A DNA stretch of 64,000 nt from Cytobacillus sp. FSL H8-0458 (lineage in GTDB: Bacteria > Bacillota > Bacilli > Bacillales > Cytobacillaceae). Shown here one piece after another: positions 51,284 through 60,104 of this stretch. Both the position numbers and the translations under genes were made by a program. Positions within the stretch are counted from its first letter, which is position 1. Each line of letters begins with the position of its first letter. The stretch lies in the NCBI RefSeq assembly GCF_038002165.1, contig NZ_JBBOBR010000001.1, positions 1,364,001 through 1,428,000 of the forward strand. The letters are read 5' to 3'. The notes under the pieces were generated by a model. The model searched no databases and was not told where the DNA came from. It saw only the letters and a program-made list of their open reading frames with translations.

Positions 51284-52285
51284 TTAAGAGGTAATTCTTG
51301 ATTTGCGGATCCCATCATAAATACTGATTCCTGCATAGATGATGAAAATGATGGTGATGCTGCTGAGCAGCCAGCTCTTCAATTGGGCAGCAGATATTGA
51401 AAATAAATCGGTCATGTATGCTATAAATTCCGCCTGGAGCAAATTCGGGTTCAGCAGGATGGAGATGAATACGATGGTGGCAAACAGTTCAAGGACGGTG
51501 TTGAAGATCGACATTCTTTTCGTCCATTGCCCAATGATTAGTTTGTAAAGAGCGAGTCCCGCTTCGAGCGCAATGATGATCACTACGATCGGCCAATATC
51601 CGAGCAGCACATCCTGGTTCACGGCGGGAATTTTAAACTCCAGTCCTTCACCTCCGCCTCTGTAGATACCCATCAGCCGGTCGGCATAAAAGTAAAGGGT
51701 TGCCCAAATGGCAGTCCACATTAGGCTTCCGAAAACCTCAAACTTGGTTATGGCTTTTTTCTTTGGAATATACGTGATGCTTTTCAAATCGTCCGGAGTC
51801 CACGGTTTTAAGCTTGGTGACAAAGGATGCTGCTCTTTTCCTTTATCCATCCTCTCAATAATGGCGAATACAATGGTCAGCCAGAAGAATACCTGGACGG
51901 CCACTTCCATGAGTCTCCAAATTCCGTAGCCCGTTAGTTCGAGCATGGCATTGATGATCGTTTCGTCCCGGTTAAAATTAAATATAAACTCTGCAGCAAT
52001 TGAAATCAATGAAATCGCTGCGGCAATTGGCAGGATCATTTTTAGCAATGATACATATACATCGAAATAGCGCGGCCCGATCAGATGCATCGGCTGATCC
52101 CGGTATCCTGCCGCCAGGGCTGCGGGACTGCCCAATTTGCTGAGGACATCCTTTACATCTTCCTTGTTGTAATCATCCGGAAGCATATCCCCGATCGTTG
52201 ACTGCAGCTCGAGTGCGATATCCGCTTGGCTTTTTTCAGGCAGCCTCCGGGTCACTTCCTGTATATATACTTCAATTAAATTCAT
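51284..52285 (-). CDS. HAAS-domain membrane protein
   Basis: 333 aa from ATG 52285 (GGGGGATGAGGAAG upstream; ATG 52294 lies too close to the site). N-terminal soluble helical HAAS-like domain (about 1-70; LIEVYIQEVTRRLPEKSQADIALELQSTIGDML...DVLSKLGSPAALAAGYRD), then about six membrane segments. HAAS proteins usually pair with PadR regulators, as here, and are thought to be part of a membrane-linked sensing unit. The gene overlaps the PadR gene by 14 bases and is co-transcribed with it. Confidence 0.88.
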   Translation of the reverse strand: MNLIEVYIQEVTRRLPEKSQADIALELQSTIGDMLPDDYNKEDVKDVLSKLGSPAALAAGYRDQPMHLIGPRYFDVYVSLLKMILPIAAAISLISIAAEFIFNFNRDETIINAMLELTGYGIWRLMEVAVQVFFWLTIVFAIIERMDKGKEQHPLSPSLKPWTPDDLKSITYIPKKKAITKFEVFGSLMWTAIWATLYFYADRLMGIYRGGGEGLEFKIPAVNQDVLLGYWPIVVIIIALEAGLALYKLIIGQWTKRMSIFNTVLELFATIVFISILLNPNLLQAEFIAYMTDLFSISAAQLKSWLLSSITIIFIIYAGISIYDGIRKSRITS

Positions 52286-52619
52286 CTTCCTCATCCCCCT
52301 TTAACAGCCCATATAGCTGTTTGGAATTCTTTATCCATTCTTCTCTCAGTTGCAGAAATGTCTCCAGACCCAGTTCGCTTAAAACATAATACTTGCGCGG
52401 CCGGCTCTCCGTATGATCCCAGCTGCTCGTAACAAGCTCCTGTTTTTCCAGACGCCGCAGCAATGGATATAATGTGCTCTGGTCAATATTTATGCCGGAG
52501 TCCTCCAATAACTGAACCAGTGAATACCCGTATTGCGGTGTCCGAAGCTGGCTCAGCACAGCCAGCGTCAATGTCCCTCTGCGCAGTTCAGTTGTTAACG
52601 AATTCAGCAGCGTGCTCAT
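52272..52619 (-). CDS. PadR-family regulator
   Basis: 115 aa. Winged helix with LRRGTLTLAVLSQLRTPQYGYSLVQLLEDSGINIDQSTLYPLLRRLEKQELV and a C-terminal dimerising helix, SELGLETFLQLREEW. PadR proteins repress nearby genes until a ligand or partner relieves them; this one overlaps its HAAS partner gene. Repeated ATACxnTATG motifs directly upstream are probable auto-operators. Confidence 0.93.
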   Translation of the reverse strand: MSTLLNSLTTELRRGTLTLAVLSQLRTPQYGYSLVQLLEDSGINIDQSTLYPLLRRLEKQELVTSSWDHTESRPRKYYVLSELGLETFLQLREEWIKNSKQLYGLLKGDEEDEFN

Positions 52620-52633
52620 TCAATCACCTCGCT

Positions 52634-52689
52634 CCATATACTATATGTCATACACTATATGGTTTATACTATGTATCATACAGTATGGA
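52634..52689. promoter_or_regulatory. Repeated ATAC-x-TATG motifs upstream of PadR gene
   Basis: Four copies in 55 bp: ATACTATATG, ATACACTATATG, ATACTATGTAT and ATACAGTATG, spaced about one to 1.5 helical turns. They cover the likely promoter and suit a PadR operator. Confidence 0.55.
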
Positions 52690-52736
52690 TGTGATAAAAA
52701 CAACAAACAAAAAAACATTGGCTGAATCCCAATGTT

Positions 52737-53360
52737 TTAATGCTGCTTACCCAGCGCCAGCTTTAATCCGAAACCAATTAGCACAACACCTGTAGCTTTA
52801 TCCATAACTCTTTGAACCTTTGGGGACATGAGCCATTCCCGCAGGTAATTAATGAAGAATACGTATATGAAAAACCAGGATATGCTCAGCAGTGTGTATA
52901 TAATTCCCATGATGATCAGCTGCTGCTGCGCGTTTTCGCCTGCCTTCACAAATTGCGGCAGAAAGGTTAAAAAGAACATCGCAACCTTAGGATTGAGTAC
53001 GTTTGAAAGGAGTCCTTGTTTAAACGCAGACTTTTTTATATCGGTTTTCACCTCAGTTTCTAAATCAGCTTTCTTCTTCTTTTTCAAAGAGATGAATGAA
53101 GAGAGCCCAAGGTAAATCAAATAAATCGCACCGGCATATTTTATGATTTCAAAAGCAGCAGCGGACTGCATTAAGATGGCTGAAAGTCCAAAAGCAGCCG
53201 CAAAGGTATGGACTAAAGACCCTGCTGTGATGCCCAGCCCCATTTTATAGCCATCTGCCCTTCCGTCTGAAATCGTCCTTTTTGTTATAAGGGCAGTATC
53301 AATTCCGGGACTCATGACCACAAACAAAGAAAGAATTAAAAACGTAAAGAAATCATTCAT
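52737..53360 (-). CDS. LysE-family exporter
   Basis: 207 aa from ATG 53360 (AAGGAG 8 bases upstream). Six membrane segments; SLFVVMSPGIDTALITKRTISDG matches the LysE/RhtB N-terminal signature (SPGP variant), with NVLNPKVAMFFLTFLPQFV in the middle. It is second in the window after the one at 7644 and not close to it in sequence. Export of amino acids or similar metabolites; substrate unknown. Confidence 0.9.
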   Translation of the reverse strand: MNDFFTFLILSLFVVMSPGIDTALITKRTISDGRADGYKMGLGITAGSLVHTFAAAFGLSAILMQSAAAFEIIKYAGAIYLIYLGLSSFISLKKKKKADLETEVKTDIKKSAFKQGLLSNVLNPKVAMFFLTFLPQFVKAGENAQQQLIIMGIIYTLLSISWFFIYVFFINYLREWLMSPKVQRVMDKATGVVLIGFGLKLALGKQH

Positions 53361-53539
53361 TTTTTTCACTCCTTGCCCATGTGTTAAAATAAAATATCAA
53401 ATATTAAATATAATTTAACACATTAAAAATTGATTTTGTTCAAAAAATTAAGAATTAAGGGCTGGTCCCAGCATAAGAGGGAGAGGGTAAAGGGCTTCTT
53501 CTTCTCCCCGGCACTGAACATACAATGAAATTTAACCCT

Positions 53540-54520
53540 CTAGTAATCTTCTGTAATCGTAATGACCACTTTTCCTTGAGCATGACCTTCTTCAAAGTAT
53601 CTGAAAGCTTTGTCCACCTCACTTAATTTAAATGACCGATCAATGACGGGCTTTACTTTTCCGGCTTCAATAAGTTCGCTCATGTAAATCAGGTCTTCCT
53701 GATTTTGCCTCTGCAGCATGCTGCTCATTTTCTTAAACCCTGTTAATGAAATCCACGGCCCCATGACCATCGCCTGTATGTATTGTGCTCCTGAACCACC
53801 GGAAAGCACATAAGTTCCATTCGATTTTAAAGCCCGCTTATAAGCTGAAATGGGCTGATATCCGTTAACAGCGAGAATCAGGTCATACTTCTCTGTCCTT
53901 TTGGCGAAATCCTCTTTTTTATAATCGATGGCATGGTCTGCTCCAAGAGTACGTAAAATTTCTAAATTTCTTGTACTGCATATACCGGTAACCTCAGCAC
54001 CAAGTGATTTGGCAATTTGTACAGCGAAAGTTCCCACACCGCCTGAAGCCCCATAAATCAAGACCTTCTGTCCTGTTTGAATGTTTCCTTTATTCCTTAA
54101 GGCCTGCAGTGCTGTGACTCCCGCCATAGGTACTGCGGCTGCCTCCTTGAAGGAAAGATTGGCTGGTTTTATGGCCAGGGCCTTTTCAGGGACAGATACA
54201 TATTCAGCAAAACCGCCCCAGCCGCAGCCTGAAAGGTCTCCGTACACATTATCGCCTGGCTGAAACTGCGTGACGTCTTTGCCGACTGCTTCCACCTGAC
54301 CGGCGATGTCACCTCCTGGTACCGTGTGTTTTGGTTTGAAAAGACCGTAGGCAAAGCGTGCCAGGTATGGTCTTCCTTTTAAAAGGACAAGATTTCCATA
54401 ATTCACAGATGCTGCGTGAACCTTGACGAGTACCTCATGATTCTTGGGCAGTGGTTTAACTAGATCTGTCAATCTAAGATTCTCTGGCGAACCGTATTTT
54501 TGATACACGATTGCTTTCAG
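53540..54520 (-). CDS. NAD(P)-dependent MDR reductase (quinone oxidoreductase-like)
   Basis: 326 aa from an apparent CTG at 54520: GGAGGGA lies 6 bases before it and the start then reads KAIVYQKYGSPENL, as in relatives; the first GTG (54508) is 18 bases from the site. Zinc-free MDR features: PGGDIAGQVEAVGKDVTQFQPGD, GWGGFAEYVSVP and the NAD(P) motif GASGGVGTFAVQIAKSLGA. Likely reduces quinones or enones. Monocistronic. Confidence 0.88.
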   Translation of the reverse strand: MKAIVYQKYGSPENLRLTDLVKPLPKNHEVLVKVHAASVNYGNLVLLKGRPYLARFAYGLFKPKHTVPGGDIAGQVEAVGKDVTQFQPGDNVYGDLSGCGWGGFAEYVSVPEKALAIKPANLSFKEAAAVPMAGVTALQALRNKGNIQTGQKVLIYGASGGVGTFAVQIAKSLGAEVTGICSTRNLEILRTLGADHAIDYKKEDFAKRTEKYDLILAVNGYQPISAYKRALKSNGTYVLSGGSGAQYIQAMVMGPWISLTGFKKMSSMLQRQNQEDLIYMSELIEAGKVKPVIDRSFKLSEVDKAFRYFEEGHAQGKVVITITEDY

Positions 54521-54801
54521 AAAAAATCCCTCCTAATTTTCCAGGTAACGAATAGGTTTAAAATTATATCTTTTAATTCTATTCCAGGAAGAAATATTCA
54601 AGACTATAATCCTTTTTTGTTGATTAAGAAGGTCTATATGGGTTCGTATAGCCCGATTTTCATATTATTATAATATTCCTTTACAGGAATATTCCTGATA
54701 GTGTATATTATTAACAAGGAAAGTTAAAATAAGGAAGCGGGGGTGGAATCTGCAATAGAAATGGAAAAAGTGAACAAAACCACGCTGGGAGATGATTCAA
54801 C

Positions 54802-55128
54802 ATGAACGGGCAAATTTTCAGTGCACTGGCTGAGCCCAACCGCCTGGATATCATTGACCTGCTGCTGGAGGGAGCGCTTCCGGTAGGGGATATCGCAAAA
54901 AAACTTGAGTTGAACCAGCCTCAAACCTCAAAGCATCTTCGGGTTCTTTGTGACGCTGGCCTCGTGGAGGTTCAGCCGATCGCCAACCGACGGATTTATA
55001 AAATCAGGCCTGAACCGTTTCAAGAACTGGATAGGTGGCTTGATTCCTATCGCCGATTATGGGAAGGCAGGATGGATAGGCTGGATGATTACCTTAACGT
55101 ATTGCAGGGCAAAAAACCTTTGAATTGA
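54802..55128 (+). CDS. ArsR-family regulator
   Basis: 108 aa winged helix: IFSALAEPNRLDIIDLLLEGALPVGDIAKKLELNQPQTSKHLRVLCDAGLVEV. No metal-ligand Cys cluster is seen, so it is not a typical metal sensor. It precedes an SRPBCC gene by 76 bp in the same direction, a common pairing in which the ArsR member controls the SRPBCC gene and itself. Confidence 0.93.
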   Translation: MNGQIFSALAEPNRLDIIDLLLEGALPVGDIAKKLELNQPQTSKHLRVLCDAGLVEVQPIANRRIYKIRPEPFQELDRWLDSYRRLWEGRMDRLDDYLNVLQGKKPLN

Positions 55129-55204
55129 TGAATAAGCTTAGATAAGGTTTGTCTCAAGAATTGCAGACGGTTTTTCAAATACAGCTTCTAATGGAGGAGT
55201 AATA

Positions 55205-55720
55205 ATGTCAAATAATGCAATGCTTTCAAGAGTTGAAGATGAACGTGTGCTGGTATTGGAACGCGTATTCGATGCACCGCGCGAGCTTGTCTTTAAAATG
55301 TTTAAAGAGCCGGAACACCTGAAACATTGGTGGGGTCCGAGAGGGTGGGAGCTCCCTGTTTGCAGCGTTGACTTCAGACCTGGTGGAGTATGGCATTATT
55401 GCATGAAGTGTGTTGACCGGAATCAGGGCCAATTTTATGGCATGGAGTCCTGGGGCAAGGGGATATACAAGGAGATCAGCGAGCCGGAGAGGATCAGCTA
55501 TACTGACTATTTTTCCGATGCTGAAGGGACTATTAATGAGGATATGCCCTCTACTGAAGTGACTCTGGAATTTGTGGATGTGGACGGTAAAACCAAATTA
55601 ATTAACCGTGGAGAATATGTATCTGCAGAGGCGCTCCAGTCTGTAATGGAAATGGGTATGCTGCAGGGCATAACAGATACTTGGAATCGTCTCGAAGAAC
55701 ATTTGAACGAAATCAAATAA
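55205..55720 (+). CDS. SRPBCC (AHSA1/START-like) protein
   Basis: 171 aa; ATG after GGAGGAG. Seen: VLERVFDAPRELVFKMFKEPEHLKHWWGPRGW, the classic start of the Aha1/SRPBCC fold, DFRPGGVWHY, and ISYTDYFSDAEG. Such proteins bind hydrophobic ligands in a deep pocket; partners are mostly unknown. Expressed with the upstream ArsR regulator. Confidence 0.93.
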   Translation: MSNNAMLSRVEDERVLVLERVFDAPRELVFKMFKEPEHLKHWWGPRGWELPVCSVDFRPGGVWHYCMKCVDRNQGQFYGMESWGKGIYKEISEPERISYTDYFSDAEGTINEDMPSTEVTLEFVDVDGKTKLINRGEYVSAEALQSVMEMGMLQGITDTWNRLEEHLNEIK

Positions 55721-56014
55721 CGAAATTTAGCATACAGTAGGCAACTTTTATTGGAAATATTTTATTTAACATGGCGTTGATCCTAGATGGATTAACGCTT
55801 ATTTTTGTGTTGATTTTATAACTATCAAGACAGCTATATGAGTGCAAATGAGTAAATTTCTTGTTTATCTATCAGCCTTTTGAATGAGAAAAGTCCACAC
55901 TTATGAAGGATTCCTGTATTCCATCAATAATATAAAGTAGTAGATAGCCATTTTTGTATGCCCTCTATCCTTATCTTGAGGGCAGCTGAAATTTCATTTA
56001 TGGGAGTGATACCA
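55721..56014. other. Spacer before the Rieske gene
   Basis: About 290 bp, AT-rich, without a gene. The open frame of the Rieske gene reaches back to 55958 but has no ribosome site there. Confidence 0.4.
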
Positions 56015-57778
56015 TTGTCAGAATTGATTTATGCAGGTTCATTAAAGACGCTTGAAGATGAAGGTGCAAAGGTTATTAAAGGTGGGAGTCATGCAATTGC
56101 AGTATTTGTTTACGAAAAACAAGTCTATGCGGTGGACAACCGCTGTCCGCATATGGGCTTTCCCCTCCATACAGGAAGCCTGTGTGATGGGATTTTGACG
56201 TGTCACTGGCATCATGCCCGCTTTGATATAAAAAGCGGAGGAACCTTGGATCCTTGGGCAGATGATGTCCCTACTTATCCTGTCGAGATCAAGGAAGATG
56301 AGGTTTGGGTTCAGCCGGTTCCATTTAATAAGGTGACAATCGAAAAATGGAGGCAGCGATTACGTGACGGCCTTGAGCAAAATATTAGTCTTGTCATTGC
56401 CAAATCAGTTGTCGGATTGATGGAAGCGGGTTTTCCAGCGACAGAGATTGCAAAAATCGGCGTAGAATTCGGAACAACACATCGGAGGAGTGGATGGGGA
56501 TCGGGATTAACGATTTTAACAGCCATGACAAATGTATTGCCCAAATTGGATAAAACTGGGCAGGTTTTAGCGCTGTTCCAAGGCCTTGTTCATGTTGCAC
56601 GGGAAAGTTCCGGAATGGGAACACGCTTTTTACTTGGATCCCTTCCTGTATCTAATGAAAAGAATACCCAATCATATGAACAATTATCGGAATGGTATCG
56701 TCATTGTGTGGAGGTCCGGGATTCACAGGGAGCTGAGCGGGTGCTATTGACCGCGATAGAATTGGGATTCTCGGACGAGCAGCTTGCTGAAATGATGATG
56801 ACAGCTATCACGGATCATTTTTATATAGATACAGGTCATACTCTTGATTTTCATAATAAAGCATTTGAAATTTTAAATCAGATTGGTATTGAGCACCGGT
56901 CCTATGTATTATCATCCTTGCTGCCTGCTATCGGTGATGTATCCCGCAGTGAAGAATCCCATAGCTGGCAATCACCTGTGAACCTGGTCAAACTATTAAT
57001 GGAGGCGTTCCAGGATTTACCTGATATCCTTGCTAATGTCTCATTACGAGGCGACGCTGATATCGATGAAGCAGTATTGGTTGAACAAATTTTATCTGAT
57101 GATCCTATAAAAACGGTAAATACGATGCTGGATGCACTTAAAAGCGGAGTCAACCCTTCCCGTTTGGCCCAGCTCGTAGCTTTAGCGGCTGCTGATCGAA
57201 TTACCCGTTTCCATGTACAAAATGATTTCAGGGACTGGATTACTGTACTTCATACATTTACTCACGCACATGCGGTACATGAATCGTTACGCCGCTCTGC
57301 TACACCTGAATTGATCCGAGCTGTTTTCCATGGAGCAATGAGTGTGTATCTCGATCGTTTTCTCAATACACCATCTGCAAGAAGGCCTGAACCGAAGGAT
57401 TCGGAAACTGAACCTCAGAGTCCTTCAGAATTATTGAAGATGATGAATCAGCAGCAGCAGGTGGCAGAATCAGCAAGATGGGTAGTGAATTACCTGGCAC
57501 ACGGCGGTGATAAAAGTGAACTCTTCAATACGCTTGGTCACGCTTTATTAAGAGAGGATGCAGAGTTTCATTCCTTTCAAATGTATGAAGCAGCAATGAT
57601 CGAACATGATCATTGGGAAAAAGAGGATTCCGAGCTTGCTAAATATGCACAGGAAACATTGATCCTCGCCGTAACACGTTATCTGGCAGGCCATGCCCCA
57701 ACTGCCAGAGAAATGCCACATACAGCACAAATTGCCATGCGCCTCCACCGAGGGGAAAAATTATTTGAAGATGATTGA
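56015..57778 (+). CDS. Rieske 2Fe-2S protein with large helical domain
   Basis: 587 aa from TTG 56015, 8 bases after GGGAG. Residues about 1-105 are a Rieske ferredoxin domain with both cluster motifs, CPHMGF (44-49) and CHWHHARFD (63-71). The remaining 480 residues are helical, without membrane segments, and carry conserved-looking His/Glu/Asp runs: GHTLDFHNKAFE, LHTFTHAHAVHES, FHGAMSVYLDRF and FHSFQMYEAAMIEHDHW. I recognise no catalytic domain of the usual oxygenase type. A metal- or haem-containing redox partner fused to the ferredoxin is possible. Monocistronic. Confidence 0.85.
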   Translation: MSELIYAGSLKTLEDEGAKVIKGGSHAIAVFVYEKQVYAVDNRCPHMGFPLHTGSLCDGILTCHWHHARFDIKSGGTLDPWADDVPTYPVEIKEDEVWVQPVPFNKVTIEKWRQRLRDGLEQNISLVIAKSVVGLMEAGFPATEIAKIGVEFGTTHRRSGWGSGLTILTAMTNVLPKLDKTGQVLALFQGLVHVARESSGMGTRFLLGSLPVSNEKNTQSYEQLSEWYRHCVEVRDSQGAERVLLTAIELGFSDEQLAEMMMTAITDHFYIDTGHTLDFHNKAFEILNQIGIEHRSYVLSSLLPAIGDVSRSEESHSWQSPVNLVKLLMEAFQDLPDILANVSLRGDADIDEAVLVEQILSDDPIKTVNTMLDALKSGVNPSRLAQLVALAAADRITRFHVQNDFRDWITVLHTFTHAHAVHESLRRSATPELIRAVFHGAMSVYLDRFLNTPSARRPEPKDSETEPQSPSELLKMMNQQQQVAESARWVVNYLAHGGDKSELFNTLGHALLREDAEFHSFQMYEAAMIEHDHWEKEDSELAKYAQETLILAVTRYLAGHAPTAREMPHTAQIAMRLHRGEKLFEDD

Positions 57779-58176
57779 TCAATCGGGGACTATTCCAGCT
57801 TCAAAGCGAGAAGGGCAAATGTTCAGCTTTAATCAGTTTGCTGCCTATATAAAGAGATAAGCTCCAATAAACAATTGATGAAAACTTGTACCATCAGTTG
57901 CAAGGCGGCGAAGTCATCGAATAAAAGCCTTATATTCCACAGGAACTTTAAACATAATCATGAGCACGAGGGCTTCCATTACAAATTTGGAGGTTCTTTT
58001 TTTGCTTTTCATGGATAATTTCGTTTGGTTGGAGATCTACTATAACCTCAGGCTTTAAATTATGAGCAACTAAGTTAAATGGTGTATATTCTTAACAAAA
58101 TGGAAAATATCCTTGACCTAATGTTAAGTATTCTTTACAATGAAGAGGCAGGAAATGGTAATAGGGGATGTTAAGT
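57779..58176 (+). promoter_or_regulatory. Promoter and operator region of XRE operon
   Basis: TTGACC (58113-58118), 17 bases, TACAAT (58136-58141) make a good sigma-A promoter. The motif TATTCTTaACA occurs at 58087 and TATTCTTtACA at 58130 (43 bp apart), and ATGTTAAGTAT occurs at 58121 and again at 58168, overlapping the ribosome site. These look like operators of the XRE protein. Confidence 0.6.
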
Positions 58177-58383
58177 ATGCTGAGAAATAAAGTGAAGGAA
58201 TTAAGAGCGAGGCATAATTATACTCAATCTGATTTAGGTCAATTGGTTGGAGTTACCCGCCAAACCATTGGCATGATTGAAAAAGGTGACTATGCTCCGT
58301 CTGTAGTGTTAGCATTGAAAATTGCTAAAGCATTACGTGTCGATTTAGAGGAAGTGTTTTGGATAGAAGGAGAGGATGAGTGA
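58177..58383 (+). CDS. Small XRE-family regulator
   Basis: 68 aa from ATG 58177 (GGGG upstream; ATG 58168 overlaps it). A bare helix-turn-helix: VKELRARHNYTQSDLGQLVGVTRQTIGMIEKGDYAPSVVLALKIAKAL. Proteins of this type are often repressors of their own operon, here with two membrane-protein genes downstream. The stop overlaps the next gene's GTG. Confidence 0.93.
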   Translation: MLRNKVKELRARHNYTQSDLGQLVGVTRQTIGMIEKGDYAPSVVLALKIAKALRVDLEEVFWIEGEDE

Positions 58384-58814
58384 TCATGGAAAGGTTTTTG
58401 CGTTCGCCTTTTACAATGAGCGTGTTTCTGATTGGGCTTGCGGTAATTTATTCGGTGAGCATCGTATTGGAGCAGCGGAATTACATGACGACGGCTATTT
58501 TTATTGTTTATGCTATTTTTGTCATCATTTATTTCGGAACAATGGTTTATTTTAACCGTAAATACCCAGATCGGAAGATTCGTATTTTTACCTTCATCCC
58601 TTATGAGCTGAAAGAAGAAGATGAAGGGCATCAATATATTACGTATCGGGCCTGCCGAAAGGTGTATATTTATTACTATTTTGCGATTCCGGCAGCCATT
58701 GTTGCAGTTGCGCTGTTTAGAGAAGCCGAGTTGCTCCCTGTCATCGCTTTGACTGTACTTGGCATTGGGCAGTATTTTATTTTTTGGTCGGAAGTTAAAA
58801 AACTTTATGAATAA
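58380..58814 (+). CDS. Membrane protein of unknown function
   Basis: 144 aa (GTG 58380 overlaps the XRE stop as GTGA; ATG 58386 is the alternative). Four predicted membrane segments (about 13-33, 38-58, 96-114, 119-137) with a soluble loop between the second and third. Such genes often follow small XRE regulators in Bacilli; no function is known to me. Followed after 17 bp by an export protein. Confidence 0.75.
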   Translation: MIMERFLRSPFTMSVFLIGLAVIYSVSIVLEQRNYMTTAIFIVYAIFVIIYFGTMVYFNRKYPDRKIRIFTFIPYELKEEDEGHQYITYRACRKVYIYYYFAIPAAIVAVALFREAELLPVIALTVLGIGQYFIFWSEVKKLYE

Positions 58815-58831
58815 AAGGGAGGATGAAGGAT

Positions 58832-59374
58832 ATGTTTTTGTCGTATATTTTTGTATTTCTTCTGGCAGCAATTCCGTTATTTGAACTTGTTGCTGTGATT
58901 CCATTGGCTATCATCGGAGGTCTATCTCCAGTTCTGACAGCGATACTTGCTTTTTTGGGGAATGCTCTGACAGTGGTTCTGTTAATTGTTTTTGTGGATC
59001 AAGTGAAGAAATGGATGGGAAAGCGAAAACAAAAAAAACGTATGCAAGATATTATGCATGTGGAAGAAGTTGCGGCAGCACAAGCTGATGCTGAAGGCAT
59101 GGAAGAGTCGAAAAAAGGGAAACGAGCTCGGGCACTTTTTGATAAGTATGGCTTACCTGGCTTAGCGATCATTGGCCCCTTTTTCGTTGGATCTCATATT
59201 TCCGCGTTTATGGGAATGAGCTTTGGTTCGGCAAGAAAAAGGGTAACCGGCTGGATGTTGACCAGTTTATTCCTTTGGACAGTTATTATGGCTGTAGCTT
59301 CAAGTTATGGAATCACCTATTTTATGCCGCATGTTGAAGAAGATGGTTTTTTAATCCGCCTATTCAGCAACTAA
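58832..59374 (+). CDS. Small multidrug export family protein
   Basis: 180 aa from ATG 58832 (GGGAGG upstream; ATG 58823 is too close). Family features of Sm_multidrug_ex: FLLAAIPLFELVAVIPLAIIGGLSPVLTAILAFLGN at the N-terminus and RALFDKYGLPGLAIIGPFFVGSHISAFMGMSFG near the C-terminus, with a charged cytoplasmic loop between. A role in small-molecule export or membrane stress is suggested by the family name only. Third gene of the XRE operon, terminator at 59421. Confidence 0.85.
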   Translation: MFLSYIFVFLLAAIPLFELVAVIPLAIIGGLSPVLTAILAFLGNALTVVLLIVFVDQVKKWMGKRKQKKRMQDIMHVEEVAAAQADAEGMEESKKGKRARALFDKYGLPGLAIIGPFFVGSHISAFMGMSFGSARKRVTGWMLTSLFLWTVIMAVASSYGITYFMPHVEEDGFLIRLFSN

Positions 59375-59420
59375 CATTTCAGTAGAGACTTTTAAGATCC
59401 TTCATACTAATTCAGTAAGC

Positions 59421-59457
59421 GGGCGCTTTTCCTGAGTATAGAAAGCGTCCTTTTTTA
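59421..59457 (+). terminator. Terminator of XRE operon
   Basis: GGGCGCTTTTC pairs with GAAAGCGTCC (one mismatch), then TTTTTT. Confidence 0.8.
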
Positions 59458-59687
59458 TTAGTAAGTGTCCTCTTTGTTCGGAGAATATATCTGCCACCAT
59501 AACATTCCTCTGATTCAAACGTTCTTTTATAATATCCTCCTTCTGGATGAGGAGTTAATCCAAACTTCGAAACTCAATAATATTTATTCTTCATTTTAAA
59601 TGTTCCATGCCCTGTACAAATAAATATCAAAAAAGTTACTTAAGTTTGCTTAACTAAAGTAAGACTCCTATTTTTAAATTTCTTAAC

Positions 59688-60104
59688 TTATTTTTCCTTA
59701 TAAAAGTCATTATAATTTTTCAACTTTGAAGGCCATTTTTTCTTCTTTAAGTACTTTTCATTAAGTACTAAAATCTTCCCGTTCTCAGCGGGTATGTATT
59801 TTTTATACACAGATTTATATTTTTCGAATGCCAAGTGCCCAAAAATATAAATTGGTAAGATAATGAAAATGAGGATTACCAATTGCAGTAACCAATTGAA
59901 TTCATCTCCAATGACATAAATCGTAAATACAGCATGTGCTGCAAAAGAAACCATTAAGGTGAGAAGCACATTAGATATATGAAAAGGGATCATATTATTT
60001 TTTTCCCGGAACATTCGCTCTAGTTCATTTTTGATAAAAAGTGTAGAAAATACAGATATCACAATGACAAAAAGGGAAACAAAATATGTAAGAACAGTGT
60101 ACAT
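59688..60104 (-). CDS. Membrane protein of unknown function
   Basis: 138 aa; ATG start with only a weak GGAGCG site. Three or four hydrophobic segments (about 2-25, 42-66, 72-95) and a Lys-rich C-terminus (KYLKKKKWPSKLKNYNDFYKEK). No family recognised. Lone gene. Confidence 0.55.
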   Translation of the reverse strand: MYTVLTYFVSLFVIVISVFSTLFIKNELERMFREKNNMIPFHISNVLLTLMVSFAAHAVFTIYVIGDEFNWLLQLVILIFIILPIYIFGHLAFEKYKSVYKKYIPAENGKILVLNEKYLKKKKWPSKLKNYNDFYKEK

